Shown: piece after piece, positions 8,689 through 17,290 of the stretch
How positions within the stretch are numbered: position 1 is the first letter of the stretch
Layout of the letters: the number at the start of each line of letters is the position of its first letter
The notes under the pieces: model-generated
Database searches by the model: none
What the model was told of the DNA's origin: nothing
Seen by the model: only the letters and a program-made list of their open reading frames with translations
Origin: Clostridium beijerinckii
GTDB lineage: Bacteria; Bacillota; Clostridia; Clostridiales; Clostridiaceae
DNA length: 64,000 nucleotides
NCBI RefSeq assembly: GCF_036699995.1
Contig: NZ_CP144906.1
Location: forward strand, 4,351,001-4,415,000
Direction: 5' to 3'
Translations under genes and position numbers: made by a program

Positions 8689-8922
8689 TTCACTATAAAA
8701 AGTTTGAAGTTTTATAAAATAAGTTTGAAATTTTTTGGTTTTAGATTTATAATTCAGAAAATTTCATGACATGTATTTACAGTTATAAAAATTTATAAAA
8801 AATAAAGACAAACTTTACGTTTTGTTGTATAAATTAATTTATGAAAAAACTAAGTCCTCGTCAAAGGCTAAGAATATTATTGAAAAATATTCGTTTCATA
8901 GTTCTCATCTAAAAGTCACTAG

Positions 8923-8952
8923 AAGCTATTTTTAAGACATTAAAAATAGCTT
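8923..8952. terminator. Bidirectional terminator between hxlR-type gene and dynamin operon
   Basis: AAGCTATTTTTAA (8923-8935) pairs perfectly with TTAAAAATAGCTT (8940-8952) around GACA, followed on the plus strand by a T-rich stretch. It lies between two converging transcripts. Confidence 0.6.
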
Positions 8953-8961
8953 AGTTCCTCT

Positions 8962-9034
8962 TTTGTTTATTTATCTGTAAAATTATTCAAGTGAAAATGC
9001 ACTATTATAGTTAAATATTCTTATTTGCTTAAAT
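8962..9034. repeat. Direct repeat copy B (flanks the reductase/hxlR cassette)
   Basis: Partner of 5717-5790 with shared blocks TGTAAAATTATT and TGCACTATTATAGT in the same orientation. It lies directly before the 3' end of the last dynamin gene. Confidence 0.6.
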
Positions 9035-9040
9035 CTGTCA

Positions 9041-10846
9041 TTACTTTGTAATATTTATAAGCAGGCATTTATATAATAAAAATTCTATTTCCTTCTTTAA
9101 TCTAACTAATTCTTCAGAACTTATATTTTTTAATTCATCTTTTGTATTGGTGAATTCCTCACTTAATTCATCAAATAAAACTAATACTTCTTCTTTACTT
9201 ATTTCTTTCAGTTCATCTAAGTATTTTCTTAAAGACCCTTCAATATTATTCGCCCAATTATCTATAGCCGTTACAGATATTTCATTTATCTTTTTCTGCC
9301 ATGTTAAAGAATCATATAAAAAGAATATAGAATCGGTAAAAACATTTAAAGATTCAGTAATTCCCTTTAAAGATGTAGCCCTTATTGTTTTTAATAAGTG
9401 ATTTAAATTATTATTAACTTCTCCAACAGATGATTTTTCAAATGTATTAGAAAGCTTCTTTAAATTTTTACTAATAGCATAATCCTTTTCTGAATTATTG
9501 AATTTACCTTTATATACTGTCCTAAACATTTCTCCTGTAGCTCGTTCAATAGAATCCCCTCTATGCTTTTCTATGATATCTTCTACAACCTTGTTATATG
9601 AAGGTGTACTTCTTTTAACATTCTCCTTTAGCTTAATAATTTCTGTGTTTAGAATGTTCTCAACTTCTCTATCTAAATTAATAACTTCATCTTCAATATA
9701 GGTATTTAAGTTTTCAGTTTCCTCGCTTGTTAACTTTGGAACATAGTAGTGCTGCATTAAGGTGAAGGTTTCTTCCTTCATTGACCATTTACTTTCATCG
9801 TATATATAGTTCGTAATATTCTCTTTGATTTTCATATCGGATTTTCCTATAAGCCTTACTGCTTTTAATTTTATTTTTACAAATCCGTTTTCTATAACAT
9901 CTAATATCTCATCTTTTTTATCTAAAAATTCCTTAATTACATTAGCTTTTTCTACTACCTCTTCTTTTTTGCATTCTATTTCCGCAATTCTGGAACTAAT
10001 TTTTATATCGCATTCACGCAATAAGTAATCCTGATAATTCTTTAGAGTTTCTGAAAGCTCTCCTTCTTTATCTGGATCATTAACTTTTTTGTATATATAG
10101 TTCCAGAGCTTATCTGTGTCAGGATTCTTTTCAATACTGCTTTCAATAAGAAATGTTTCTATATCTTTATGGATACATTCAGAAACGCTATTTCTAATTT
10201 CATTGATTCTTTTATTATCCATATCTATATTTTGTGGGCACATATTTACTGCAAGTACAACTTCCACATTATCGTTTATAATTTCGCCAACATATTTTAA
10301 GAACTGAAAATCATCTTCTCCAATTCCAGTTTTATATGACACAACATATATTATAAAATCGCTTTCTGGTATAAAGTTCTTTAAAACTTCTTCATGCCTT
10401 TCAACAAGTGATCCATATCCAGGAGTATCGAAAATCCTCATTCCAGAATACCTCGAATCTTTGCACGGTCCAATATATCTTAATCTATTTATATTACCAT
10501 CTGGTTTTACTGTAAGATTCGAAAAACTATCATCATCCAAAACATCTATACTCAAATCATTATTTATAGCAAATAATGTTTCTTCAGAACTCTCATCTAT
10601 TATAACTTCTGTTACAATTCCAGTTGTTGGTTTAACGCTCTCCACTAGTATTTTCCTTTGAAAAATACTATTTATTAACGCACTTTTTCCTGAGCTAGTC
10701 TCGCCTAGCATAACAATATAGTGAGCTGGATTAATTATTCTATCCTTTATTAATAAATTCTTTGCTGTAATTTCATCATTATCAAGAATATTAACTACCT
10801 TATCAATCCTGTTTTGTCTATCAACGCAGTTTTTAAAAATATTCAT
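9041..10846 (-). CDS. Dynamin-like GTPase, third of operon (601 aa)
   Basis: Large GTPase of the bacterial dynamin-like group. P-loop GETSSGKS at residues 48-55, switch-I threonines in PTTGIVTE (about 73-80), and G3 motif DTPGYG at 140-145; the G4 position reads AVNMCP rather than the usual NKxD/TKxD, so guanine contact may differ. After the GTPase domain (about 1-270) the protein is predicted to be long helices rich in Glu and Lys (stalk-like), with no obvious transmembrane segment. It starts 5 bases after the preceding dynamin gene ends and is the last gene of the four. Role inferred from family: GTP-driven assembly on membranes, possibly in membrane repair or phage defence; substrate unknown. 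It is distinct in sequence from its two neighbours, so they are not simple recent duplicates. Confidence 0.85.
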   Translation of the reverse strand: MNIFKNCVDRQNRIDKVVNILDNDEITAKNLLIKDRIINPAHYIVMLGETSSGKSALINSIFQRKILVESVKPTTGIVTEVIIDESSEETLFAINNDLSIDVLDDDSFSNLTVKPDGNINRLRYIGPCKDSRYSGMRIFDTPGYGSLVERHEEVLKNFIPESDFIIYVVSYKTGIGEDDFQFLKYVGEIINDNVEVVLAVNMCPQNIDMDNKRINEIRNSVSECIHKDIETFLIESSIEKNPDTDKLWNYIYKKVNDPDKEGELSETLKNYQDYLLRECDIKISSRIAEIECKKEEVVEKANVIKEFLDKKDEILDVIENGFVKIKLKAVRLIGKSDMKIKENITNYIYDESKWSMKEETFTLMQHYYVPKLTSEETENLNTYIEDEVINLDREVENILNTEIIKLKENVKRSTPSYNKVVEDIIEKHRGDSIERATGEMFRTVYKGKFNNSEKDYAISKNLKKLSNTFEKSSVGEVNNNLNHLLKTIRATSLKGITESLNVFTDSIFFLYDSLTWQKKINEISVTAIDNWANNIEGSLRKYLDELKEISKEEVLVLFDELSEEFTNTKDELKNISSEELVRLKKEIEFLLYKCLLINITK

Positions 10847-10851
10847 AATAT

Positions 10852-12624
10852 TTATTTCTCCTTATATTCCTCGATTAATTCCCTTAATATTTTTAAATCT
10901 TTTTCAAATTCTAAAATATTTTCTTCGTTATAATTAGTTTCATACTGTTTCTCCAAGTCTTCCATATCTTGTTTAAAGATATTTTCTAGATTAGATTTCA
11001 TTGCCTTTATGGATTCATCTATTTCCTTTTGTTTTGCCATTAGATCTCCGGTTATTTCTTCTTTTAAATATATTTCTAAATCTTCTATCATTGGCTCCAA
11101 ATCTTTTAAAGTATAATGAGCTCTACTTTCAACTATTTTTTTCCTCATATGATCTCCAATCAAAGAAAAGGCTAAACTTATCCCCATTCCAACCAAAATT
11201 CCTACAGGGCCGCCAAGCATTCCCACTGCTCCAACTGTCCCTATTACCCCGGTTGATACCCCAAGTAATGCTGGAATCGACTTTTCATACTTTATTGAAC
11301 TCTTTTTATTAAAGAATGATATATTCTCATAGGTTCCATTAAAACCTTTTATTCTTATATTTTCAAATCTGCTATTTATATTTTTTATAAATTCACCAAT
11401 ACTGTTCAAAATCTCATCCATTATATCATTTATGGCTTTATCAGATGTTTCTTTATATATTAAGCTAAGCCTATTACCATCAACTATTCCTTTATTTATA
11501 ATTCTTCTTAATTCTATTCTTAAATTTTCAATGTTCTCTTTTATTATTTTAGATGAATTATCTATAATATTATTCATTTCATCTTCCGCATAAGTTCGAA
11601 AATCTCTTAATTTTCTTTTATTCTCCGATAACATTGTTTTTATCTCTTTGATTCTTTCTTCCTTTTTTAAAGTATTTTGATTGTCCTCATTTAATGCTAA
11701 AGTTTTATAAGTAGTTATCTTATCATTAATGTTTCTTAAAGCTTCATCAACTCTTTGGCTTAAAACCTTCATTAAATCTTTATTATATTCTTTCGAAATA
11801 TTTTTAATTTCTTCTATTACTTTAACTATTCCTGAATTATTATAAGCTGCCTCATCTCCAGTGAATTTTCCTTTTACAGCCTCATAAACATTTACTATAT
11901 CAACTTTTATATCTCTTTCTTCATTATGAGAATAACTTATACTACTTAATACGCCAGAGTTATGTTCTCTTGCCTCATTTGCATCTTCAATACTTTCATC
12001 ATTCCATTTGTTTTGAACGAAAATAGTATTAGCTAATTTAGGCCACAAAGCATTTATAAAATTTTTCTCTGATCTTGTAATTGGTGGATTTGTCCTGATT
12101 AAAAATATTCCTGCCGTTAGCTTGTCTACATATTCTAAAGTAGTCTTCTGATTTTGCGGTGTCAAACTTCCAACACCAGGCAAATCCACAAGTACTATAT
12201 CATCTTTTAAAACCTCGCTCTTGTTATATAATACTATTTTAGATACTTTAAGATTATTGGCTTCATTATAATCATTATGTACATATCTTTCCAATTCCTT
12301 TATACGTATAGATTCTTTTCTGCCATTTAGATAATATACTACAGCTTCATCAGTATTTTCTCCATATCTAACCTCAACTGGTACGCAAGTTGTTTCATCA
12401 ACATCTGTAGGTAATATATTATCCTCCATTAGTATGGCATTTAAAAAGCTACTCTTTCCTGCACCTTGAATTCCTAAAACTGGAACTATTATTTCTTTCT
12501 TATTCAAATTCTCAATAAAATGTTCAAAGTATCTGTTATAATCTATACCTTGCTTCTCATTGTTAAGATATTTTTCTAATAACCTATAAAACCTTTCATC
12601 TTCTATTAAATTTATATATGTCAT
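10852..12624 (-). CDS. Dynamin-like GTPase with hydrophobic hairpin, second of operon (590 aa)
   Basis: P-loop GIQGAGKSS (51-59), switch I ETTCVPVE, G3 DLPG (147-150) and G4 QNKWND (about 204-209) mark an apparently complete GTPase domain. A long helical region follows. At about residues 449-490 there is a glycine-rich hydrophobic stretch (LLGVSTGVIGTVGAVGML, then GPVGILVGMGISLAFSLI) that looks like a membrane-inserting hairpin, as in the paddle of bacterial dynamins. The C-terminus returns to charged helix. It is the only one of the three GTPases with a clear hydrophobic segment and so is the likely membrane anchor of the set. Seven bases separate it from the coiled-coil gene upstream, five from the GTPase downstream. 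GGAGATAATAGGCG precedes the ATG. Confidence 0.87.
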   Translation of the reverse strand: MTYINLIEDERFYRLLEKYLNNEKQGIDYNRYFEHFIENLNKKEIIVPVLGIQGAGKSSFLNAILMEDNILPTDVDETTCVPVEVRYGENTDEAVVYYLNGRKESIRIKELERYVHNDYNEANNLKVSKIVLYNKSEVLKDDIVLVDLPGVGSLTPQNQKTTLEYVDKLTAGIFLIRTNPPITRSEKNFINALWPKLANTIFVQNKWNDESIEDANEAREHNSGVLSSISYSHNEERDIKVDIVNVYEAVKGKFTGDEAAYNNSGIVKVIEEIKNISKEYNKDLMKVLSQRVDEALRNINDKITTYKTLALNEDNQNTLKKEERIKEIKTMLSENKRKLRDFRTYAEDEMNNIIDNSSKIIKENIENLRIELRRIINKGIVDGNRLSLIYKETSDKAINDIMDEILNSIGEFIKNINSRFENIRIKGFNGTYENISFFNKKSSIKYEKSIPALLGVSTGVIGTVGAVGMLGGPVGILVGMGISLAFSLIGDHMRKKIVESRAHYTLKDLEPMIEDLEIYLKEEITGDLMAKQKEIDESIKAMKSNLENIFKQDMEDLEKQYETNYNEENILEFEKDLKILRELIEEYKEK

Positions 12625-12630
12625 CGCCTA

Positions 12631-13332
12631 TTATCTCCTTCTTCCAAAAAGCTTAGAAAAGAATGATTTATTTCCCCACTCTACCTCTTCCTGTATATAA
12701 TCAATCTTATTATTAAGCTCATCCTCTAATTTACTTATTAATTCTATTATACTATCTTTATCTTCAATTTTACTGTCAATATCCTTAATTTTTCCTAAAA
12801 TTGAATTTTTATTATTAATTAGATTATATTCCATAGATTTTTCTAAAGATTCAACTTTATTTTCAACAGATTTTTCAACCAAGTCTACTTTTTCTTCTAT
12901 CTTATCTAAGTTAATATTATCTAATTTATCTAAAATCGCTTCTTTATTACTTGCTGCATCTTTTACTACTTTTAATCCTAATATTGCCAATCTTTCTTCT
13001 ATAGATTCAAATAACACCTTACTTTGTTCTTCTACACTCTTTTGTATTACTGATTCTAATTTCGTTTCTGTCATTTCTCTTATTTTTAATATGCTTTTAT
13101 TTAAATCTTCAAGTTTTTCTTCGAATTCTTCTTCATGAAACTCTTGAAAATTTTCTCGCAAGTCATTTATTTTTCTCTCAACTGGCTTTAATTTCTCAGT
13201 TAGCTCTTCTGTCATATTTCTAGATGCCCTTGAAAGTAAACTTAACATATCATCCTGTATTTCACCCATTATATTTTTTGTAACTTCATCACTTTGAATT
13301 AAAATTGATCTTTCTTCCATATATTCATTCAT
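12631..13332 (-). CDS. Coiled-coil partner protein in dynamin operon (233 aa)
   Basis: No recognised domain. Almost the whole protein is charged heptad sequence (Glu, Lys, Ile and Leu rich) expected to form extended coiled coils, for example LDNINLDKIEEKVDLVEKS. It ends in an aromatic, basic tail (WGNKSFFSKLFGRRR) that could lie on a membrane as an amphipathic helix. Its start overlaps the stop of the upstream dynamin gene by 4 bases (ATGA), a sign of coupled translation and so of a joint complex. Likely a scaffold or adaptor for the three GTPases; this is inference from position and shape, not from homology. Confidence 0.75.
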   Translation of the reverse strand: MNEYMEERSILIQSDEVTKNIMGEIQDDMLSLLSRASRNMTEELTEKLKPVERKINDLRENFQEFHEEEFEEKLEDLNKSILKIREMTETKLESVIQKSVEEQSKVLFESIEERLAILGLKVVKDAASNKEAILDKLDNINLDKIEEKVDLVEKSVENKVESLEKSMEYNLINNKNSILGKIKDIDSKIEDKDSIIELISKLEDELNNKIDYIQEEVEWGNKSFFSKLFGRRR

Positions 13333-15842
13333 ACTCCTTCCTCTTTAGAGGTATTCAAAAAATAGCTTAAAATCTTTTCAATAGTTTCTTGTTCTTCTAC
13401 TCCTCTTGATAAAGGATTTTCAAGCAGTTTTTCTTTTATAACTTTATAATCACTTATCAAAAATTCATGAATTTCTTGTGATTCTATTAATGCCATATTA
13501 TATATTGGATTTTTAGAATTAATTAATATATATTCAGGTCTTATACTACTGAACCTACTAATAACTTTATCTTTTAGGTTTTTAACTTCTATGAGAAGCT
13601 CCTCTATATTATTCGCATTTATAAATTCTCTGCATGAATCTATTACTAAATTCACTGATAAATTACTATTCTCCTTAAAGAAATAGTTTAAATTTCTGCT
13701 TTCTAAAATCTGCTTCTTAGAATTTCCAATTTGTATTCCATTAAAAATAATAAACATACTATAAGTCATATCTTTTATCTGTCTAAGTTTTTCATAAAAT
13801 TTAAGCGTACCTTTTCCAGATTCATAGATAATAGCTATATCTTCAAAACTATATAAACCTTCTCTCTTTATTAATTCACATACTTCAAAATCTAGATCAA
13901 TTCCATACATTCTAGAAATGAAATCTCTGCAAGAATCTATGTCCCATGTCCAAAAAAGCTTTAGACCCATATTGTTAGACTTTTCCTTACACTTTTTATT
14001 TATATATTTTCCAACTAATAGGTAGTTCTTTTCTAAAACTTTATTACTCAGCATATAAAAATTATAATGTAGCTTTGGAATACTATATGAAATATTTTTT
14101 TCATAATTATCACTTGTTATTGCTACCTCATTTTTCACATCCACTCTTAAATTAGAAAGCTTGTTTTTAATACCTATTAGATCCTTAGTTACTTCTCCTA
14201 TATCATAAAGTTCTATATTTTGCTCTTTTTTTTCTTCAAATTCTTCTGTTCTTCTTGCTACTTCCTCATAGAAAGTATCTATTGCTTTTGTATATTGATT
14301 ACTCCATTCCTTTAATATACTTATATATTTATTCTTATTTTCACTACATATTTTTTGGGCCCTCTTAATAGTCTCATCTTTATCAATTATTCTCTCGTCA
14401 TATCCAACTTCTTTATATCCCCAGTCCTTGTCAAATATATTAGACAATAATCTTTTTCCCTTATTTAGAACCCCTTCTTTTTTAAATAACACAGTTCTTT
14501 CTTCATATTTATGCTTAATCTCAATATTTTTACTTTCGATACTTGGCAAAACATAAGAAGATCTTATATCTAAATTAAGACTATCATATATTCTTCTTTT
14601 ATCTTTTTCACACTTCTTAACAGTGCTTAAAATATCACTTTCAATATATAAATTTTTATTGTTAATTCTATCCACTATATCTAGATAATCTTCTATATTT
14701 TCAGATGGAACCGATGATATTTCCTTTATTATATTTGAAGTAATGTTTTCAATTTCTTTAATCTTTTCAGCTATTTCATTCTGAGCAGTCTCAAATTTAT
14801 TTGTAAGATTATCAATCTCTTTATTACTTACTTTTATTAATTCTTCTATTTCACCTAAATTATTTCCCTTTATAATTTCTTGATCAGTTGAAATTATACT
14901 ATTAATTTTTTCTATTAGACTTTCAGCTCTCTGTCCATTAAGCTTTGGAGTAGTATTTTCCGCACAATTTTCTATAGCATTAACAAACATTTCAAAATTA
15001 GAACTATCATATCTTTCCTTGTCTTTATCCACAATTCCCATCAGCCCATTAAGTGCTGATATTTGAATAACTTCCGATATTTCTTTATCATCTGTAATTT
15101 CCATTAAGAGCCTCTCTGCTCTCTTTTTATACTTTTTTAATATAGTAACTTTATCTTCTTCAACTATTCCATTCCTACCAATTTTCTCCTCAATTGAATC
15201 TATCATATTTTGTACTAGGATTATCTGCTTGTCTTTCTCACTTACTATCTTAATTTTTTCAGCATTCGTTGCATCACTATTAGCCTTGACTGTAGTCACA
15301 AATATGCATATATCTATAGTTGGAAGTAATATCTCCAATGTCAATTTTTCATGATTTTCTAAGTTCCATGCATCTAATCCTGGGCTATCGATTATATGTA
15401 TTTTCTCATCTAACATAAAATAAGGTGTTTTTATATCAATCTGAGTAACATTAAGCGTATTTCCAGGATTCCTGCTCTCATCCGCATATTCTGCTATAGC
15501 ATCTTCATTTAGATTTTCTGACTCTAATACTTTAGGCTCACTATTCTTAAAATAAATAACAGCTTGTCTCTTTAATCCTTTTGATGCCGTAATTATAATA
15601 CTTGAACTAGGTCTTATAGCCATGGGTAAAATCTTTTCACCAAGAAGTGCATTTACTAAAGTAGATTTTCCACTACTAGTTATTCCCATAATAGCAATTC
15701 GTATTATATTATCATCATAAATACTTTTTCGTTCTTCAAACCATGCTATATCCCTATTGTATCTGTTCTCTCTATAATTATTTTTACTTAAAACTCCTCT
15801 TATCTCATCAATTATATTCAATATGTAATTATCTTTTCTCAT
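13329..15842 (-). CDS. Dynamin-like GTPase, first of operon (837 aa)
   Basis: The largest of the three GTPases and first in the operon. Counting from ATG 15842, P-loop GITSSGKST lies at about 53-61, switch-I region RPSSSIIITA follows, and the G3 motif DSPGLDAW is at about 152-159; G4 is probably VQNMID. The remaining 600 or so residues are mixed helices with a basic loop (KKEGVLNKGKRLLSNIFDKD) and no clear transmembrane segment. An in-frame ATG at 15854 would add four residues but has no ribosome binding site, whereas GGAGAG lies just before ATG 15842. The C-terminal end overlaps the coiled-coil gene by 4 bases. Family role: nucleotide-dependent membrane remodelling; the target membrane or trigger cannot be told from sequence. 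Confidence 0.87.
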   Translation of the reverse strand: MRKDNYILNIIDEIRGVLSKNNYRENRYNRDIAWFEERKSIYDDNIIRIAIMGITSSGKSTLVNALLGEKILPMAIRPSSSIIITASKGLKRQAVIYFKNSEPKVLESENLNEDAIAEYADESRNPGNTLNVTQIDIKTPYFMLDEKIHIIDSPGLDAWNLENHEKLTLEILLPTIDICIFVTTVKANSDATNAEKIKIVSEKDKQIILVQNMIDSIEEKIGRNGIVEEDKVTILKKYKKRAERLLMEITDDKEISEVIQISALNGLMGIVDKDKERYDSSNFEMFVNAIENCAENTTPKLNGQRAESLIEKINSIISTDQEIIKGNNLGEIEELIKVSNKEIDNLTNKFETAQNEIAEKIKEIENITSNIIKEISSVPSENIEDYLDIVDRINNKNLYIESDILSTVKKCEKDKRRIYDSLNLDIRSSYVLPSIESKNIEIKHKYEERTVLFKKEGVLNKGKRLLSNIFDKDWGYKEVGYDERIIDKDETIKRAQKICSENKNKYISILKEWSNQYTKAIDTFYEEVARRTEEFEEKKEQNIELYDIGEVTKDLIGIKNKLSNLRVDVKNEVAITSDNYEKNISYSIPKLHYNFYMLSNKVLEKNYLLVGKYINKKCKEKSNNMGLKLFWTWDIDSCRDFISRMYGIDLDFEVCELIKREGLYSFEDIAIIYESGKGTLKFYEKLRQIKDMTYSMFIIFNGIQIGNSKKQILESRNLNYFFKENSNLSVNLVIDSCREFINANNIEELLIEVKNLKDKVISRFSSIRPEYILINSKNPIYNMALIESQEIHEFLISDYKVIKEKLLENPLSRGVEEQETIEKILSYFLNTSKEEGV

Positions 15843-15958
15843 AAAACTCTCCATAACAACTATACTAATTCATACTATATCTTCCTTATGTATTTTCATA
15901 GTTCTGATAAGGCATATGAAATAAAATAACAAATCCAAAATGCCATGATTATTTTTAA

Positions 15959-16195
15959 TTAGGCAAAAAATGGACTCATAGCAAGTCTATTAGTGCAATC
16001 TGCTGATAAGCAGATAAGTAAAAGTCCAAATCTATGATTTGGTTTCTTGAACTTAGTTAACTCATTTATGAGTTAATCTCCTATAAAAATGATTTGGTGC
16101 GAATCGCTTGCTCAATGAGCGTAGCGAGTCGAGTTTCCTCTATAATGTGAAATAGACTTGACAGATGAACTTATTGTTTTTTTGATTATGCCTAA
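15959..16195. other. Structured 237-bp inverted-repeat element (candidate MITE or ncRNA leader)
   Basis: Ends are TTAGGCA (15959) and TGCCTAA (16195). Inside, CAAGTCTATT (15982-15991) pairs with AATAGACTTG (16151-16160) and closes a junction of four hairpins: ATCTGCT/AGCAGAT (15998-16015), CCAAATC/GATTTGG (16026-16042), TTAACTCAT/ATGAGTTAA (16057-16076) and CGCTTGCTC/GAGCGTAGCG (16105-16126, one flaw). A second GATTTGG at 16091-16097 could replace the partner of CCAAATC, allowing two alternative folds. A 3-bp AAT flank repeats on each side. It may be a folded MITE, a free RNA, or part of the 5' leader of the dynamin operon, which it precedes by about 117 bases. It did not match a known riboswitch pattern by eye. 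Confidence 0.65.
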
Positions 16196-16377
16196 ATATA
16201 TCTTATCATAATTAAGCATACTTATCTAAGCAAATACTTACTGAATAATAAAAATTTCACAATTTTATTTCCATCTTCTACACAATAATATGTTTTATTG
16301 CTAAAAACTCTCCATTATATATTTTAACTTGTCAGACTTATTATTAATTAAGAATCACTTATATTAATTTGCCAAAT

Positions 16378-16420
16378 AAAAAACTTGAAAGAAATATCTA
16401 AGTATTCTTTCAAGTTTTTT
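16378..16420 (-). terminator. Terminator of the pab operon
   Basis: AAAAAACTTGAAAGAA (16378-16393) pairs with TTCTTTCAAGTTTTTT (16405-16420), giving a 16-bp stem ending in a U-run in either direction. It lies downstream of pabC on the minus strand. Confidence 0.75.
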
Positions 16421-16422
16421 AT

Positions 16423-16506
16423 AAATATATATTGCAAAAATAATTTTTCATCATAATTCTAAAAATGTTGCAAGAATTTTAGCCGTGATTGTGAATTGCA
16501 ATATAT
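16423..16506 (-). repeat. Dispersed intergenic repeat, inverted copy
   Basis: Reads as the reverse complement of the copies at 35937, 48302 and 53421. Shared blocks are ATATATATTGCAA at one end, TCATCATAATTCTAAAAATGTTG and AGAATTTTAGCCGT inside, and TTGCAATATAT at the other end. It lies between pabC and its terminator. Confidence 0.75.
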
Positions 16507-16558
16507 CAAAATTTTTATAAAGCTAAATTTATGCTTTATTTTAATTATAAGTATTATT

Positions 16559-17290
16559 CTAACTCCTCAAATTTTCATTAAATATATGTCTAAACTTTTC
16601 ACTATTATATTTAGTTTCATTAATCTGTTTTATAGACATTGCCCCCATTATGCTATTTGTTATAATTACCTCTTCCGAATGTGTTAGATCATCTATAGTG
16701 ATACTTTTTTCGGTTACCTTAAATTTTTTCATAATCTTATCTCTTATTATACCTTTTAATAATCCATCTTCACCATTTGGAGTAAAAATTTCATTATTTT
16801 TTATCATAAATATATTGGCACAGCTCGTTTCTGTAACATTGCCTTTTTCATTTAAAAATATCACATCATCGTAGCCTAATTTCTTAGCATTTTCTTTTTC
16901 AATTATGTTTTCTATATAGCATGTAGATTTGATAGAGGATAATCGTGAAGTACTGTTACGTCTTACCTTTGAAATTGTTAACGACATTCCTTTTTTATAA
17001 TCGTCATCTTTATATGCAATTTCTCTTTCGGTTATTATAATGTTTAAAGGTGTAACAGTTATTTTTAATACTTTGTTTTTTATCTCCAACTTATTTAAAT
17101 GATCTCTTAAAAATTTTTCTTCCACTAATGGCTGTAAATTTAATTCCATCATATCTTTTTTTAATCTCTGTAAATGCTCTTCTAAATATATAGGTTTCTC
17201 CTTACAAAGAATTGTTTCAAATATTCCTCTTCCAAAAAATACTCCATCGTCAAGCATTACTTTATCATAATCATGAACTATCCTTCTCAC
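16559..17290 (-). CDS. pabC: Aminodeoxychorismate lyase (fold-IV PLP enzyme)
   Basis: Releases pyruvate from 4-amino-4-deoxychorismate to give p-aminobenzoate for folate. 243 residues of the branched-chain aminotransferase fold: DDGVFFGRGIFETI near the N-terminus, the PLP-lysine region SIKSTCYIENIIEKENAKKLG, and VTETSCANIFMI at the cofactor site. The assignment to PabC rather than D-amino acid or branched-chain aminotransferase rests on its position directly after pabB (one-base overlap). GTG start at 17290 with GGAGG 7 bases before it. Confidence 0.88.
   Translation of the reverse strand: MRRIVHDYDKVMLDDGVFFGRGIFETILCKEKPIYLEEHLQRLKKDMMELNLQPLVEEKFLRDHLNKLEIKNKVLKITVTPLNIIITEREIAYKDDDYKKGMSLTISKVRRNSTSRLSSIKSTCYIENIIEKENAKKLGYDDVIFLNEKGNVTETSCANIFMIKNNEIFTPNGEDGLLKGIIRDKIMKKFKVTEKSITIDDLTHSEEVIITNSIMGAMSIKQINETKYNSEKFRHIFNENLRS

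Larger units (their letters stand above)
8689..9040. other. Convergent intergenic region after hxlR-type gene
   Basis: 352 bases between the plus-strand HxlR gene and the 3' end of the dynamin operon. It holds a bidirectional hairpin (8923-8952) and direct-repeat copy B (8962-9034). The rest is AT-rich with no ORF having a ribosome binding site. Confidence 0.5.
15843..16558. other. 716-bp intergenic region upstream of dynamin operon
   Basis: Contains, from left to right, the AT-rich leader of the dynamin operon, a 237-bp inverted-repeat element (15959-16195), a stretch with no clear feature that should hold the operon promoter (16200-16377), the pab operon terminator (16378-16420) and an inverted copy of the dispersed repeat (16423-16506). 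No ORF with a ribosome binding site was seen. Confidence 0.6.

Noticed and set aside
8870..8912. Second hairpin AGAATATT/AATATTC before the hxlR terminator
   Set aside because: Short and AT-only; such pairings arise by chance in this composition.
10846..10852. Frameshift joining the 590- and 601-residue dynamin genes into one tandem dynamin
   Set aside because: Each has its own complete P-loop, start codon and ribosome binding site, and the five-base gap follows a proper stop; they read as two genes.
15959..16195. tRNA, 6S RNA, tmRNA or RNase P RNA in the folded element
   Set aside because: No T-loop/CCA pattern, no tmRNA tag frame, and none of the conserved RNase P cores; kept as an unassigned structured element.
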